From Paenibacillus taichungensis (GTDB lineage: Bacteria; Bacillota; Bacilli; Paenibacillales; Paenibacillaceae): 64,000 nucleotides of DNA. The number at the start of each line of letters is the position of its first letter. Positions within the stretch are counted from its first letter, which is position 1. Position numbers and translations under genes: made by a program. The notes below the pieces were generated by a model. It ran no database searches. It had not been told where the DNA came from and saw only the letters and a list, made by a program, of their open reading frames with translations. Location of the stretch: contig NZ_QEVW01000001.1 of the NCBI RefSeq assembly GCF_003287275.1, positions 124,001-188,000 on the forward strand, in the 5' to 3' direction. Shown in pieces: positions 42,228-50,687 of this stretch.

Positions 42228-42261
42228 TTTTTTTTATTTTGAAAGGAGACAGGAGCCGAAC

Positions 42262-42747
42262 ATGAGTATCAAATTGGTGCTGTTGGACCAACTCGCTGCC
42301 TGTCATCATGACAAGAGCTGGTTTGTGCCGCTGGATGAGATGTTACGTGATGTAACCGCTGCGCAGGCCTTATGGCTGAATGATGAGGGGCAATCGATCT
42401 GGAAGTTGGTGAATCATCTGACTTTCTGGAATGAAACTTGGTTGGAGAGGTTTATCAAGGGTGAAGTGGTTTCGGACAATAGCATAAATAATGACGAGAC
42501 ATTCATTGTTAACCCATCCCAGGTAGGTGAAGAAGATTGGCAGAAAAGCATTGCACAGATTGGTGCAACATTTAGTCGCTGGATACAGGCTGTAGAGGAA
42601 AGTGATGATGCAAAATTAGGGATGACCATTCCATCGTACTTCAATGCCCCATGGTGGAATGTCATATCCAATCTGTGTATTCATAATGCGTATCATATTG
42701 GACAGATCATGATGCTGAGAAAGAAAGTAAGAGGAGAGATGATATGA
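42262..42747 (+). CDS. DinB-family protein
   Basis: The 161-residue four-helix protein shows the DinB/YfiT histidine triad: LVNHLTFWNETW (first His) and HNAYHIGQIMML (last His pair). The family binds a metal and may act as thiol-dependent transferase. ATG 42262 is chosen with GAAAGGAGACAGG upstream. It overlaps the isochorismatase-like gene by 4 bases, so the two are translationally coupled. Confidence 0.85.
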   Translation: MSIKLVLLDQLAACHHDKSWFVPLDEMLRDVTAAQALWLNDEGQSIWKLVNHLTFWNETWLERFIKGEVVSDNSINNDETFIVNPSQVGEEDWQKSIAQIGATFSRWIQAVEESDDAKLGMTIPSYFNAPWWNVISNLCIHNAYHIGQIMMLRKKVRGEMI

Positions 42748-43232
42748 AAATAGGTTTTCTGATCGTGGATATGCAAGAGAGTATTGTACGAGATAAGTTA
42801 GATCAAAAAGCTATAGACCGCGCTTGTGAATATATCAATCATGTTGCAGACGTGCTTCGTTCGAGCGGACATGTGGTCGTTCATGTACAAGACGTGGAAG
42901 GCATGGAGGATTCAGATTCTGAGGCGTATCGTATTATTTCTGAGGTTGATGTGAATGAGAAGGATCTGAAGGTGACGAAGGAGAGCTCCAATGCATTTTG
43001 GCAGACAGACCTGGAACAGCTTCTGAAGAGTAACAATGTTGAGCTGTTGATCATTTCGGGATTTGCTGCCGAGGAATGTGTTCTGTTTACCTATAATGGC
43101 GCGATGGAGCGAGGATTTAGACCTGTCATGTTGCAAAATGGGATTTTAAGTACGCATTCCGAAGCGGTGATTTCAACCTATAGAGACCGGAATGTGATTT
43201 CTTATCCTGTAGTTAATTATCTAATCCAATAA
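42744..43232 (+). CDS. Isochorismatase-family hydrolase
   Basis: The 162-residue protein has the family catalytic triad in place: D9 in FLIVDMQ, K79 in KVTKESSNAF, and C112 in GFAAEECV with the cis-peptide position before it. Cysteine hydrolases of this type cleave amides such as nicotinamide or ureidoacrylate; the substrate is open. The ATG overlaps the DinB stop. The gene then ends 50 bp before a small membrane protein. Confidence 0.88.
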   Translation: MKIGFLIVDMQESIVRDKLDQKAIDRACEYINHVADVLRSSGHVVVHVQDVEGMEDSDSEAYRIISEVDVNEKDLKVTKESSNAFWQTDLEQLLKSNNVELLIISGFAAEECVLFTYNGAMERGFRPVMLQNGILSTHSEAVISTYRDRNVISYPVVNYLIQ

Positions 43233-43283
43233 GTGTCAGTCGGTTAATTATAGATATCGTTGATTACTGTAAAAATGGAGGTG

Positions 43284-43529
43284 ATGGTTATAAATATGCT
43301 TAGCATTGCATTGGTCATGTGGATTGCAGTAGGGTTAGTACTTTTCGTTCAGGGGTTGAAGAAAGGATCTCCACTTATGCTGTTTTTCGGTGTGATATCG
43401 ATCCTGGCTCCCATACTTACGTTTATAGGTTGGCTGACTTTTTTACCTTTTGTTAATCCCGTTGCACTTGCTATTGCATACCTAGGGAAGAAAAGGCAAA
43501 CGACAAATATGCTTAAACAGACTCTCTAA
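43284..43529 (+). CDS. Small membrane protein, two or three helices
   Basis: About 81 residues with hydrophobic segments near residues 6-24, 31-50 and 54-66. A GGAGGTG site lies at 43275-43281; ATG 43284 is close to it while ATG 43296 is 14 bases away, so the start is uncertain. Unrecognised. A terminator follows immediately. Confidence 0.55.
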   Translation: MVINMLSIALVMWIAVGLVLFVQGLKKGSPLMLFFGVISILAPILTFIGWLTFLPFVNPVALAIAYLGKKRQTTNMLKQTL

Positions 43530-43544
43530 AGGGTCTATTTTTTT
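43519..43544 (+). terminator. Terminator overlapping gene end
   Basis: AGACTC and GGGTCT pair (one wobble) around TCTAAA, with a T-run of seven. The stem overlaps the last codons of the small membrane gene. Confidence 0.6.
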
Positions 43545-43703
43545 ATACATAAGTATTTCTTCAAGACTGGAGACTTCACGATTTAAATCAAACTTTGCCT
43601 ATATCCGCTGTGGTTGAAACGATATATTGAGAGCAGGACACAACAAGCACACTGTGTATATCGATAAGGATGAGCGTAAATCACATGATAAGGGAGATAT
43701 GCA

Positions 43704-44225
43704 ATGATGATGAATGTACAAATCACGAGTATTTTGGCAGAAAAGAAGGAATTATTTCTTAACCTGTACAACTTGTATTTATATGATCTTTCCGAATTCT
43801 CAGGTGAGGATTTGCTAGAAGAGGGGAAATTCGATCCAACGAATACCTATCTCTATCTGGAACGGGTGGAATTACATCCGTTTTTTATCCAATATGATGG
43901 AAAGGTAATCGGATTTGTGCTGGTTTGCTCTCCTCCTTATGTAGATGATGATGTCGATTATACGGTACAAGAGCTGTTTCTGGTCAAAAAGTATCGTGGA
44001 CAAGGATTAGCGGCTCAGGCGGTTGATCTGGTGTTTGCACAATTTCAGGGCAGATTCAAAGTGGAGCAACTGGCTAATAACCGATCAGCTGTTTCATTCT
44101 GGAAAAAATACTATGAACAACATCACATTGAATATGTAGAGTCTGAGTATAGCATTGAAATTGAAAACATCGCTGGCAGCCATCGGATTTTGTCTCAAAC
44201 CTTTGTACGTGCAAGAACGGACTAG
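43704..44225 (+). CDS. GNAT acetyltransferase
   Basis: The 173-residue protein contains QELFLVKKYRGQGLAAQAVD (about residues 96-115), the acetyl-CoA pyrophosphate loop of GNAT enzymes, and NNRSAVSFWKKYYE in the typical later helix. Three consecutive Met codons offer starts; GGGAGATATGCA precedes the first. Its substrate is unknown. Confidence 0.85.
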   Translation: MMMNVQITSILAEKKELFLNLYNLYLYDLSEFSGEDLLEEGKFDPTNTYLYLERVELHPFFIQYDGKVIGFVLVCSPPYVDDDVDYTVQELFLVKKYRGQGLAAQAVDLVFAQFQGRFKVEQLANNRSAVSFWKKYYEQHHIEYVESEYSIEIENIAGSHRILSQTFVRARTD

Positions 44226-44310
44226 ATTTTCCCATTTACCAATACATGGGTTATGATGAATGAAAAGGATTACTGGAGGGGAAGCGAGCTATTAGAGAGG
44301 AGAATGATGA

Positions 44311-44772
44311 ATGACAAGCCGCATTGTGGTTACGGGCGGAGCTATTATTCGTGATCATATGGGTAGAATACTGCTGCAAAAACGGTCAGATTATGGCGAT
44401 TGGGGATTACCTGGTGGTGGTATGGAGCCCGGTGAGAGTATTGAAGAAACTATGATTAGAGAAGTAAAAGAAGAAACGGGGCTTGACGTGAGTTCATATG
44501 AACTGGCATACATCTACACAGGTGAGAAAATGAAATATACATATCCGGATGGCAACGAGGTTGTATTTGTTATGTTCCTGTTCAACGTCACCGCGGAGTT
44601 GGGTGGGAAACTTGATGATAATCAAACAACCCTTTTATTTAAAGATGAACAGAATGAATCGCTAGAACTTGTTTTTAAAAGTTTAGGTGAAATTGATATT
44701 TCCACAATCAACAAGGTACAGAAGCCTGTATTGGTAGATTTGATGCAAGGGGAACTCACAATTCTGCGTTAA
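44311..44772 (+). CDS. Nudix hydrolase
   Basis: The 153-residue protein has an intact Nudix box: LPGGGMEPGESIEET starts it and REVKEETGL ends it (residues 33-57). AGAGAGGAGAATGATGA precedes the ATG. It stands between a GNAT gene and the phospholipase-like gene. The substrate is unknown. Confidence 0.9.
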   Translation: MTSRIVVTGGAIIRDHMGRILLQKRSDYGDWGLPGGGMEPGESIEETMIREVKEETGLDVSSYELAYIYTGEKMKYTYPDGNEVVFVMFLFNVTAELGGKLDDNQTTLLFKDEQNESLELVFKSLGEIDISTINKVQKPVLVDLMQGELTILR

Positions 44773-44876
44773 GCCCTAAGGGATTTAACAGAAAGAAGAT
44801 CCAGAGAGGGAATAGGGAAAATATAGTTTGTGAGTACATTAAAATCCCTGATTTTAATAGAGAGAGGAGCATTATT

Positions 44877-45497
44877 ATGCCTTGGCCCATGGTTCATTTT
44901 GCAATCGCATCTGAATTATTATCTAATCCAACCCCTGAATTTATAGTGGGCAGTCTTGCTCCTGACTCCATTCATGTGAGAACGAATGAAAGAGCCGAAA
45001 AGGCAAAAACTCATCTCATGCCAGAAGCAGGACGATTTGCAACAGACGAAGAGCTCGGGGCATTTTTTAATTCCAACAAGGAACGCGCGCATAATGATCC
45101 TAAGTTCATGCAATATTTGTGCGGGTACATCGCTCATATATATACGGATCGGATCTGGACTTTCGAGATTTATCCCCCATATGAGGAAAACCCTAATGGA
45201 CGAAGTATTTATACGGAGGATGTTACAAAGTTGGAATTTATGATTTTGAGAAAAGGGTCTAATGGCCATGACCATGATTTATTGAATAAGCTGGAAGCAG
45301 GTAAAGCTTTTGACTTGGGTGGATTGCTGGAGCAAGAGGTGTATCAATATAGAAAAGAAAAAGTAGACTTTTTAAATAACCTTGAAAATGAGCCCTCAGG
45401 TGATTTGAGCATTTTATCTATGGAAGCTATAGAAGAGTTTATTCACACAACAGCCGAGAGACTCAGACAATTGTTTGCAAAGTGGGAGGTATTCTAA
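44877..45497 (+). CDS. Zinc-dependent phospholipase C-like protein
   Basis: The 206-residue protein matches the zinc-dependent phospholipase C/D fold (PF00882-like) by MVHFAIASELL, FIVGSLAPDSIH, LCGYIAHIYTDRIW (about residues 81-94) and a NGHDHDL segment, which supply the His/Asp metal ligands. No signal peptide is present, so it is intracellular, as in many Firmicute members of unknown role. Its stop is directly followed by the ATG of a GNAT gene. Confidence 0.75.
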   Translation: MPWPMVHFAIASELLSNPTPEFIVGSLAPDSIHVRTNERAEKAKTHLMPEAGRFATDEELGAFFNSNKERAHNDPKFMQYLCGYIAHIYTDRIWTFEIYPPYEENPNGRSIYTEDVTKLEFMILRKGSNGHDHDLLNKLEAGKAFDLGGLLEQEVYQYRKEKVDFLNNLENEPSGDLSILSMEAIEEFIHTTAERLRQLFAKWEVF

Positions 45498-45980
45498 ATG
45501 GAAAAACGGATTAGCCTTGCCCCATATAATGAAAAGTACAATCAAGACTTGGCTAATTTTGTACTAAGTGATGAACAGGTACAATTTACTGCAATGCCTG
45601 CGGAAGTGATGGAGGAGGCCTTCCAAAATCTGAACAAATATCCGGTAGTGATTTTAAATGAAGAGACTCCAGTGGGTTTCTTCATATTACATAAAAATTC
45701 TGAATACGTAGCGGAAAGAGATACTTCCCGTACAATACTGGTACGTGCATTATCCATTACGTTAGAACATCAGGGGAACGGGTATGCATGGGCTGCGATG
45801 AGGGAACTGCCTACACTGGTTAAGCAGCTTGATCCGAAGGTCGATGAGATTATTTTAGCCGTGAATGAGGGGAATATTGCCGCACAAAAGCTGTATTTAA
45901 AAGCAGGTTTTCTGGATATGGGAGAACGGAGAATGGGTATCAATGGTCTTCAGCTAATTCTGCAATATAGAATAGGATAG
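45498..45980 (+). CDS. GNAT acetyltransferase
   Basis: The 160-residue protein has RALSITLEHQGNGYAWAAM (acetyl-CoA loop, QGNGYA) and the later NEGNIAAQKLYLKAGFLDMG. Its ATG directly follows the stop of the phospholipase-like gene, with GGAGG inside that gene's end. A coupled pair is likely. Confidence 0.88.
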   Translation: MEKRISLAPYNEKYNQDLANFVLSDEQVQFTAMPAEVMEEAFQNLNKYPVVILNEETPVGFFILHKNSEYVAERDTSRTILVRALSITLEHQGNGYAWAAMRELPTLVKQLDPKVDEIILAVNEGNIAAQKLYLKAGFLDMGERRMGINGLQLILQYRIG

Positions 45981-46071
45981 GGCCCGGGAATAGGGGGATT
46001 TCCAATATCGTCAAGCACAATCCACTCCGAACGGGCGCTATGGTATATATTTGACAAAAAGGAGGAGTAGT

Positions 46072-46575
46072 GTGGCGAACATACACAAGGGAAGATATTC
46101 AGCTGAGATCGATGGCGAGTTTGTTGTGTTTATTATTGGCATGAGAGTTAATCGCCTATGGGCCATACATAAGTGGTTACCTGTTTTTAAATCCATGGGC
46201 CCGATGATCAAAGAACTGTACATGAACCCGGATACCGGGTTTCTGGGGACGGAATTTTTTATGAGCTGGCGTGGAGTGACTCTGCTGCAATATTGGAGAT
46301 CTTATGATGAGTTGGAGAAATACGCACGCGCTGGCCTGCACTTGGAGGCATGGAAACGATTTAACCAATCCATTGGATCGGATGGAAGCGTGGGGATTTA
46401 TCATGAAACGTACAAAGCTCAATCCGGTTCATATGAGACCATCTATGCGAATATGCCCAAATTCGGATTGGCTAAAGTGTCCAACCATGTTCCAGCGACA
46501 GGCAGGAAAGAAACGTCCAGACGGAGAATGGGTGGAGAGAATGAACCGGCAGTAGAAACACCAGAGAATCCTTAA
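46072..46575 (+). CDS. DUF4188-like monooxygenase-fold protein
   Basis: The 167-residue product resembles DUF4188, a heme-oxygenase or dimeric alpha-beta-barrel-like family. RYSAEIDGEFVVFIIGMRVN begins it, and FMSWRGVTLLQYWRSYDELE and IYHETY follow. The start is GTG 46072, chosen because AAGGAGGAG lies 5 to 8 bases before it. The charged C-terminal tail (RKETSRRRMGG) is longer than usual. Function unknown. Confidence 0.7.
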   Translation: MANIHKGRYSAEIDGEFVVFIIGMRVNRLWAIHKWLPVFKSMGPMIKELYMNPDTGFLGTEFFMSWRGVTLLQYWRSYDELEKYARAGLHLEAWKRFNQSIGSDGSVGIYHETYKAQSGSYETIYANMPKFGLAKVSNHVPATGRKETSRRRMGGENEPAVETPENP

Positions 46576-46628
46576 CATATGACTAATGAAGTTCGAATCT
46601 ACATTCAGCAGCGTAAGTAGAGAGGAGC

Positions 46629-47144
46629 ATGTTATTGAAGGTTAAAGTCAAACCAGAAGATTTGGGTTCTGAGCAGCTTAGCTGGCTGTGCGTCCAACCG
46701 ATGTTGGTCTCCGTTCGTGGTAAAGATGTTGCAGCAAAAGTAGAGATATATCGGCAATTACATGAAGGACAACAAGCGATATTTTTGTTCTATTCCTATC
46801 ATAACCATACCAAGAGCTTGGCGGAGTTTTATTGGTTTTCGGCGTACAACATTATCGACATGAAGAGCTGGAATGGAATTAAGAACGGGATGCGCTATTT
46901 TAACCAAAATGAAATGGTAAGCCTGTTGGACGACATCGAGCGTTTGATTACAGAAAAAAATAAAGTTGAAGACACGTGGCGTGAGGTCCTGCCCACGGAC
47001 TTGGAGAAAGACCCGATTCTGCTGCAAAGAACGGAAGAACTATACGTTAAATATCGAGCCGCGGCTCAGGAAGCTATTTTACACATGAATGAAATCATTC
47101 GGCAAAATCAGGAGATGTATCTGGAGAACAGTGCGGTAACCTGA
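46629..47144 (+). CDS. Hypothetical protein, 171 aa
   Basis: The acidic, soluble protein has a mixed N-terminal half and a long C-terminal helix (about residues 115-165, coiled-coil-like). No family is recognised. AGAGGAG is 3 bases before ATG 46629 and 9 before TTG 46635, so the start could be either. It is followed by a terminator. Confidence 0.5.
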   Translation: MLLKVKVKPEDLGSEQLSWLCVQPMLVSVRGKDVAAKVEIYRQLHEGQQAIFLFYSYHNHTKSLAEFYWFSAYNIIDMKSWNGIKNGMRYFNQNEMVSLLDDIERLITEKNKVEDTWREVLPTDLEKDPILLQRTEELYVKYRAAAQEAILHMNEIIRQNQEMYLENSAVT

Positions 47145-47176
47145 TTCCAGAACGACCGTCTGAAAGAGAGACATGG

Positions 47177-47207
47177 AGGGCTACTCTTCAATGAGTAGTC
47201 CTTTTTA
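47177..47207 (+). terminator. Rho-independent terminator
   Basis: GGGCTACTC and GAGTAGTCC pair around TTCAAT with a TTTTT tail. Confidence 0.8.
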
Positions 47208-47237
47208 TCGTGTCTATACGCTGAAAAATCAGTACCG

Positions 47238-47279
47238 ATGTAACAAACCTGCAATTTCATGCAACAAAACGCAATACTG
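47238..47279 (+). promoter_or_regulatory. LytTR-type direct repeats (21-bp period)
   Basis: ATGTAACAAACCTGCAAT and ATGCAACAAAACGCAAT begin exactly 21 bp apart, two helical turns, the usual spacing of LytTR operators. TAATAT at 47303-47308 is a plausible -10. It precedes the LytTR gene, so it is probably the autoregulatory site. Confidence 0.6.
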
Positions 47280-47332
47280 TGGGTTTATCGCAGCTTTGCT
47301 TGTAATATGAGTTTTGAGAGGAGGAACAGCAA

Positions 47333-47779
47333 ATGAAAGTCGTTTTTGAAGAAGAACTATTAATGGAAAAAAGCATGGCGAAGGTCATAACCCATCCTGA
47401 TGAGAAGTCCCATTGGGATAGTATCCAAGAAGCGATCTGCCAATCGGAAACAAAACTTGTTGTCATCAATGCCAAGAACAATCGCAATGTGCAGATCGAG
47501 TTGAGTTCTGTGGTCGCGATTGAATCAGAGGATCGGTTGTGCGGTGTACGTGTCATCACAGGCGAAATGTATTTGCTCAACAAACGTCTGAAGTTTGTGG
47601 AACAGGATTTGGGGTCTTCCCACTTTGTAAAAATCAACAATCAAACGATCATCAACACGCGTTTTATTAGCGAATTTTTATCAACAGACCATGCCAGGAT
47701 CAAGGTTGATCTGAACGATGGTTCCAGTTACTTTGTCAGCCGATTTTACATTAAAAACTTTAGGGGGAAATTATCATGA
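47333..47779 (+). CDS. LytTR-domain transcriptional regulator
   Basis: The 148-residue protein has an N-terminal helical part and a C-terminal LytTR DNA-binding domain (about residues 55-146), with VVAIESEDRLCGVR, LKFVEQDLGSSHFVKINNQT and the SRFYIKNF end. No receiver is present. It is followed at once by DUF3021. This pair is a known unit in Bacillota, where the membrane partner opposes the regulator. GAGAGGAGGAACAGCAA precedes the ATG. Confidence 0.9.
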   Translation: MKVVFEEELLMEKSMAKVITHPDEKSHWDSIQEAICQSETKLVVINAKNNRNVQIELSSVVAIESEDRLCGVRVITGEMYLLNKRLKFVEQDLGSSHFVKINNQTIINTRFISEFLSTDHARIKVDLNDGSSYFVSRFYIKNFRGKLS

Positions 47780-48186
47780 TTAGTCAGTTGAAGCATTCAT
47801 TTTTTCAGGTTTTTACAGTAACTTCGTTGTGGGTCACCTTGTTATTGACACTATTCTCTAATAGTCAGTCCTTTGAAATGGGTTACCTGTGGAATATTGC
47901 CGGGATTTCAGCTATTGCCGCTATACTGTTTGGCGTAATGTACAATGCACTTTGGAACTACTTTACGATGAAACCCGTGTGGAATATCATCATTTCTTCC
48001 ACATTTAATATTGCAGGAGGAATGGCGATTGTATGGTTGTTTTCTACAGAGATGTTCCTATTGATTGCTCCCTGGTTCCCTGGAATGTGGATCTTATCCA
48101 TCGTACTGCACATTATTGGTTTTTATTTCTATGCTAGAATAGATAGCAGGAAAAAAGCGGAAGAATTAAATAATATTCTGAAGTAA
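47776..48186 (+). CDS. DUF3021 membrane protein (LytTR partner)
   Basis: The 136-residue protein has four membrane helices (about residues 12-27, 36-56, 68-88, 93-117) and a charged C-terminal end, as in DUF3021. The ATG overlaps the LytTR stop (ATGA), indicating tight coupling. Related LytTR-membrane protein pairs act as cell-envelope stress or competence switches. Confidence 0.85.
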   Translation: MISQLKHSFFQVFTVTSLWVTLLLTLFSNSQSFEMGYLWNIAGISAIAAILFGVMYNALWNYFTMKPVWNIIISSTFNIAGGMAIVWLFSTEMFLLIAPWFPGMWILSIVLHIIGFYFYARIDSRKKAEELNNILK

Positions 48187-48201
48187 GCAAGGGGAACGAA
48201 T

Positions 48202-48603
48202 ATGAACGAAGAAGAGATCTTGGAGTTGTACGGTTTAGATCCAGATACCAAACATAGGGAGCATATTAAGGAGTTGTTGCACCAAGAGATTGAGAATCAA
48301 GAAACAGTGGATCATGACTACCTTAAAACCTTATGTATTATGTTATTCTGCATCGGAAATGTAGAGGACACTGGGCTGATCTGGCAGGCAAAATGCAAGA
48401 ATCAGGATACGGGCAGTTATGTTGATGTGCAGCTTCTGTGTGGTGCCGGTTATGAGAAGACAGTGACTTATCTGGAGCAGAATCTCGAGGACTCAGCGGC
48501 AGAGCAGTTGAGCTATCTTAGACAGTGTGAGCCGTATGATTTTGTTGATTTTTCCAAAGAGGAATGGGTCTCTAATTATAAACAGTACTATGAACTACCT
48601 TAG
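48202..48603 (+). CDS. Orphan immunity-like protein
   Basis: The 133-residue acidic protein contains LCIMLFCIGNVEDTGLIWQA (about residues 47-66) and DVQLLCGAGYEKTVTYL, which I recall from orphan Bacillales proteins near polymorphic-toxin immunity genes. No toxin lies here. GCAAGGGGAACG precedes the ATG. It follows the DUF3021 gene by 15 bp and may be in its operon. Confidence 0.55.
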   Translation: MNEEEILELYGLDPDTKHREHIKELLHQEIENQETVDHDYLKTLCIMLFCIGNVEDTGLIWQAKCKNQDTGSYVDVQLLCGAGYEKTVTYLEQNLEDSAAEQLSYLRQCEPYDFVDFSKEEWVSNYKQYYELP

Positions 48604-48639
48604 TCATATCCAACATGTGAGAAATGAGATGATTAACTG

Positions 48640-48993
48640 ATGATAAATGCTGCTTCCATCCAGGAACAGATGCAGATGTGTCAGAAATATAACGCCGACT
48701 ATGTGCCCAGCGAACTGCACCGTAAGATCGGAATCGCCTGGAACGTCAAGGAAAAGTTGGAACCGATTCACGGCATGCGTATTCAGCCCGAGGGAGATAC
48801 AACCGGATGGTATATTTGGGCGGATGAATACTCGGAGGCAGATGATTTTTTTGTACCTTTACATGTCACACACATCGATGACTGGGACCCGAAAATCAAG
48901 AAGTACCTTGGACTTGCGCCGGGATGGCGGTTTGTAATTGCAGAAGATTATGAGGATGTATGGTTTGACGAACAGTTGCTTAACAGAGCGTAA
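48640..48993 (+). CDS. Imm33-like orphan immunity protein
   Basis: The 117-residue protein matches the Imm33-like pattern: HGMRIQPEGDTTGWYIWADE, ADDFFVPLHVTHIDDW and KYLGLAPGWRFVIAEDYEDV. These proteins neutralise toxins of contact-dependent systems. No toxin gene is present near, so it may be an orphan. GAAATGAGATGATTAACTG is a weak site before the ATG. Confidence 0.6.
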   Translation: MINAASIQEQMQMCQKYNADYVPSELHRKIGIAWNVKEKLEPIHGMRIQPEGDTTGWYIWADEYSEADDFFVPLHVTHIDDWDPKIKKYLGLAPGWRFVIAEDYEDVWFDEQLLNRA

Positions 48994-49040
48994 GCAGAGC
49001 AAGTAATGAGTTAAAATGGAACTTTGAAAGGAGTCATACA

Positions 49041-49436
49041 ATGGCAAGTGTGCATGATAACATCATATTAAGTTACGAAGTCGATTTGGAGAATGAACGT
49101 ATAAGGATGCGTACCCGTTCGTATCACTCTGATTTGTCTGAAGATACGGATATCCTTTTCTCGGATGTATTGGCACATTCGTTTGATACACCGATGCAAG
49201 GCAGCATTATCTTCGATATTAACGATGTTGGTTTAGAACATTTTATCAACTACAACCGCGAGTTGTTGGAAAACGGGAAAGGTCAGGGCTGGCCTATCAT
49301 GTATGAAACGGATGAAGAGCTGGAAACCAAGTTGATCGAAGGGAAATATCTGTATCTGGTCATTACATCATCGTATGGATTAAGTGGCTGGGTATTGGCT
49401 AAAAAGGTTGAAATGATAACAAAGATGGCGGAATGA
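49041..49436 (+). CDS. Hypothetical protein, 131 aa
   Basis: The acidic protein is beta-rich with DNIILSYEVDLENERIRMRT and ends in a short helix. No family is recognised. Overlap of its stop with the next ATG (ATGA) and the small-protein context suggest another immunity-like orphan. GAAAGGAG lies 8 bases before the ATG. Confidence 0.5.
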   Translation: MASVHDNIILSYEVDLENERIRMRTRSYHSDLSEDTDILFSDVLAHSFDTPMQGSIIFDINDVGLEHFINYNRELLENGKGQGWPIMYETDEELETKLIEGKYLYLVITSSYGLSGWVLAKKVEMITKMAE

Positions 49437-49780
49437 ACAAGATGAAGAGTAGTTTTAGCTATGACCCGAATATGTTCCGTAAATTACCAGTTGTTATGAG
49501 TCTTGTCATTTTAGTTGTCATTATGATTATTACCAATCCAACCAGAACCGATTTCTATACATGGCTGGAAAGCGAGTATGGTTTACATGTCTCCTACGAC
49601 ATCAATGAAACGACGTATACACAGATCACGAACGGCCAGGAAAAAAGTCTTAATTTCAGAAGCGGGCATATACAGCATGTGGGAATCTTTACTACGTATA
49701 ATGAGACTTTTATGGATGTTGAGGGTAATGAGATCAACATTAAAGCCACTGGTGTAATGAACATGTTTTTTAAAAGATAG
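49433..49780 (+). CDS. Single-pass membrane protein
   Basis: The 115-residue protein has one helix (about residues 19-36) and an extracytoplasmic domain of about 75 residues (YGLHVSYDINETTYTQ). It overlaps the previous gene by four bases, hence coupled. No family is recognised. A terminator follows. Confidence 0.5.
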   Translation: MNKMKSSFSYDPNMFRKLPVVMSLVILVVIMIITNPTRTDFYTWLESEYGLHVSYDINETTYTQITNGQEKSLNFRSGHIQHVGIFTTYNETFMDVEGNEINIKATGVMNMFFKR

Positions 49781-49818
49781 TTGGTTGCTGTTCAGATGTT
49801 GGAAAGGGGTTATTACAT

Positions 49819-49865
49819 ACCACGCTTTTGTATGATGCAAACATGCAGAGCAGCGTGGTTTTTGT
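49819..49865 (+). terminator. Rho-independent terminator
   Basis: ACCACGC and GCGTGGT form the base stem, with an inner TGCA/TGCA stem, followed by TTTTT. Confidence 0.65.
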
Positions 49866-50009
49866 GTTGAGCAGAATACGTAAGGGGGGAGGATTACGTT
49901 ATTTGGTTCATTCGCAAATTCCACATTATGGGTTATGATGTACCTACAGAGAAAATTTAACATACATAGGAAGTTTTTTGGATTAGCGCATTCCAGTTGG
50001 AGGGATAGA

Positions 50010-50687
50010 ATGAAAGCCATTTTTCTTGATTTTTATGGGACAGTTGTTCATGAAGATGATGATATTCTTCCAGTGATTTATAAAAAGGTCCAAGCATCTG
50101 CGCAGGTTGATTGTACGACGGATGAGATTGGCGCATATTGGTGGAAGGCTTTTTCAACGTTGTTTTATGCAAGCCACGGCAGTCAGTTTACAACGCAAAG
50201 AATGCTGAATGTGCAATCTCTGGCAGAAACGCTACTCCATTTCAAATCGGATCTACAAGCTGAGTCGCTTAATCAGGAACAGTTGGCACATTGGCGTAAC
50301 CCCGGCATATTTGTTGATTCAATTCCCTTTCTTCATTCTTTTGAAGTCCCGGTATATATTCTGTCCAATATCGATACGGATGACGTGAAAGCCGCAATGA
50401 AGGCACATAAGATTGAAGTAGCCGGAGTGATTACCAGCGAGGAGGTTCGATCTTATAAGCCAAGGTCAGAGATGTTTGATGAAGCGATCAAGAGGTATGG
50501 TTTGCAGCGAGATGAGGTGATCCATATAGGGGATTCTCTGGTCAGTGATGTACAAGGCGCGCAAAATGCGGGAATTAAGGCTATCTGGTTGAATCGAAAA
50601 GGAAAACCCAAACCGCAACAGATTACACCGGATTTTGAGTGCAAAGATCTTGGCGAAGTTGTGCATATGTTGGAGACTTGGGTATGA
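50010..50687 (+). CDS. HAD-superfamily hydrolase
   Basis: The 225-residue enzyme has the nucleophile D7 in IFLDFYGTVV, a helical cap, VYILSNIDTDD (motif II), SYKPRSEMF (Lys, motif III) and IGDSLVSDVQGA (motif IV acid pair). It is likely a small-molecule phosphatase of the YjjG or phosphonatase class. GGAGGGATAGA lies before ATG 50010. Its stop overlaps the next ATG. Confidence 0.9.
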   Translation: MKAIFLDFYGTVVHEDDDILPVIYKKVQASAQVDCTTDEIGAYWWKAFSTLFYASHGSQFTTQRMLNVQSLAETLLHFKSDLQAESLNQEQLAHWRNPGIFVDSIPFLHSFEVPVYILSNIDTDDVKAAMKAHKIEVAGVITSEEVRSYKPRSEMFDEAIKRYGLQRDEVIHIGDSLVSDVQGAQNAGIKAIWLNRKGKPKPQQITPDFECKDLGEVVHMLETWV

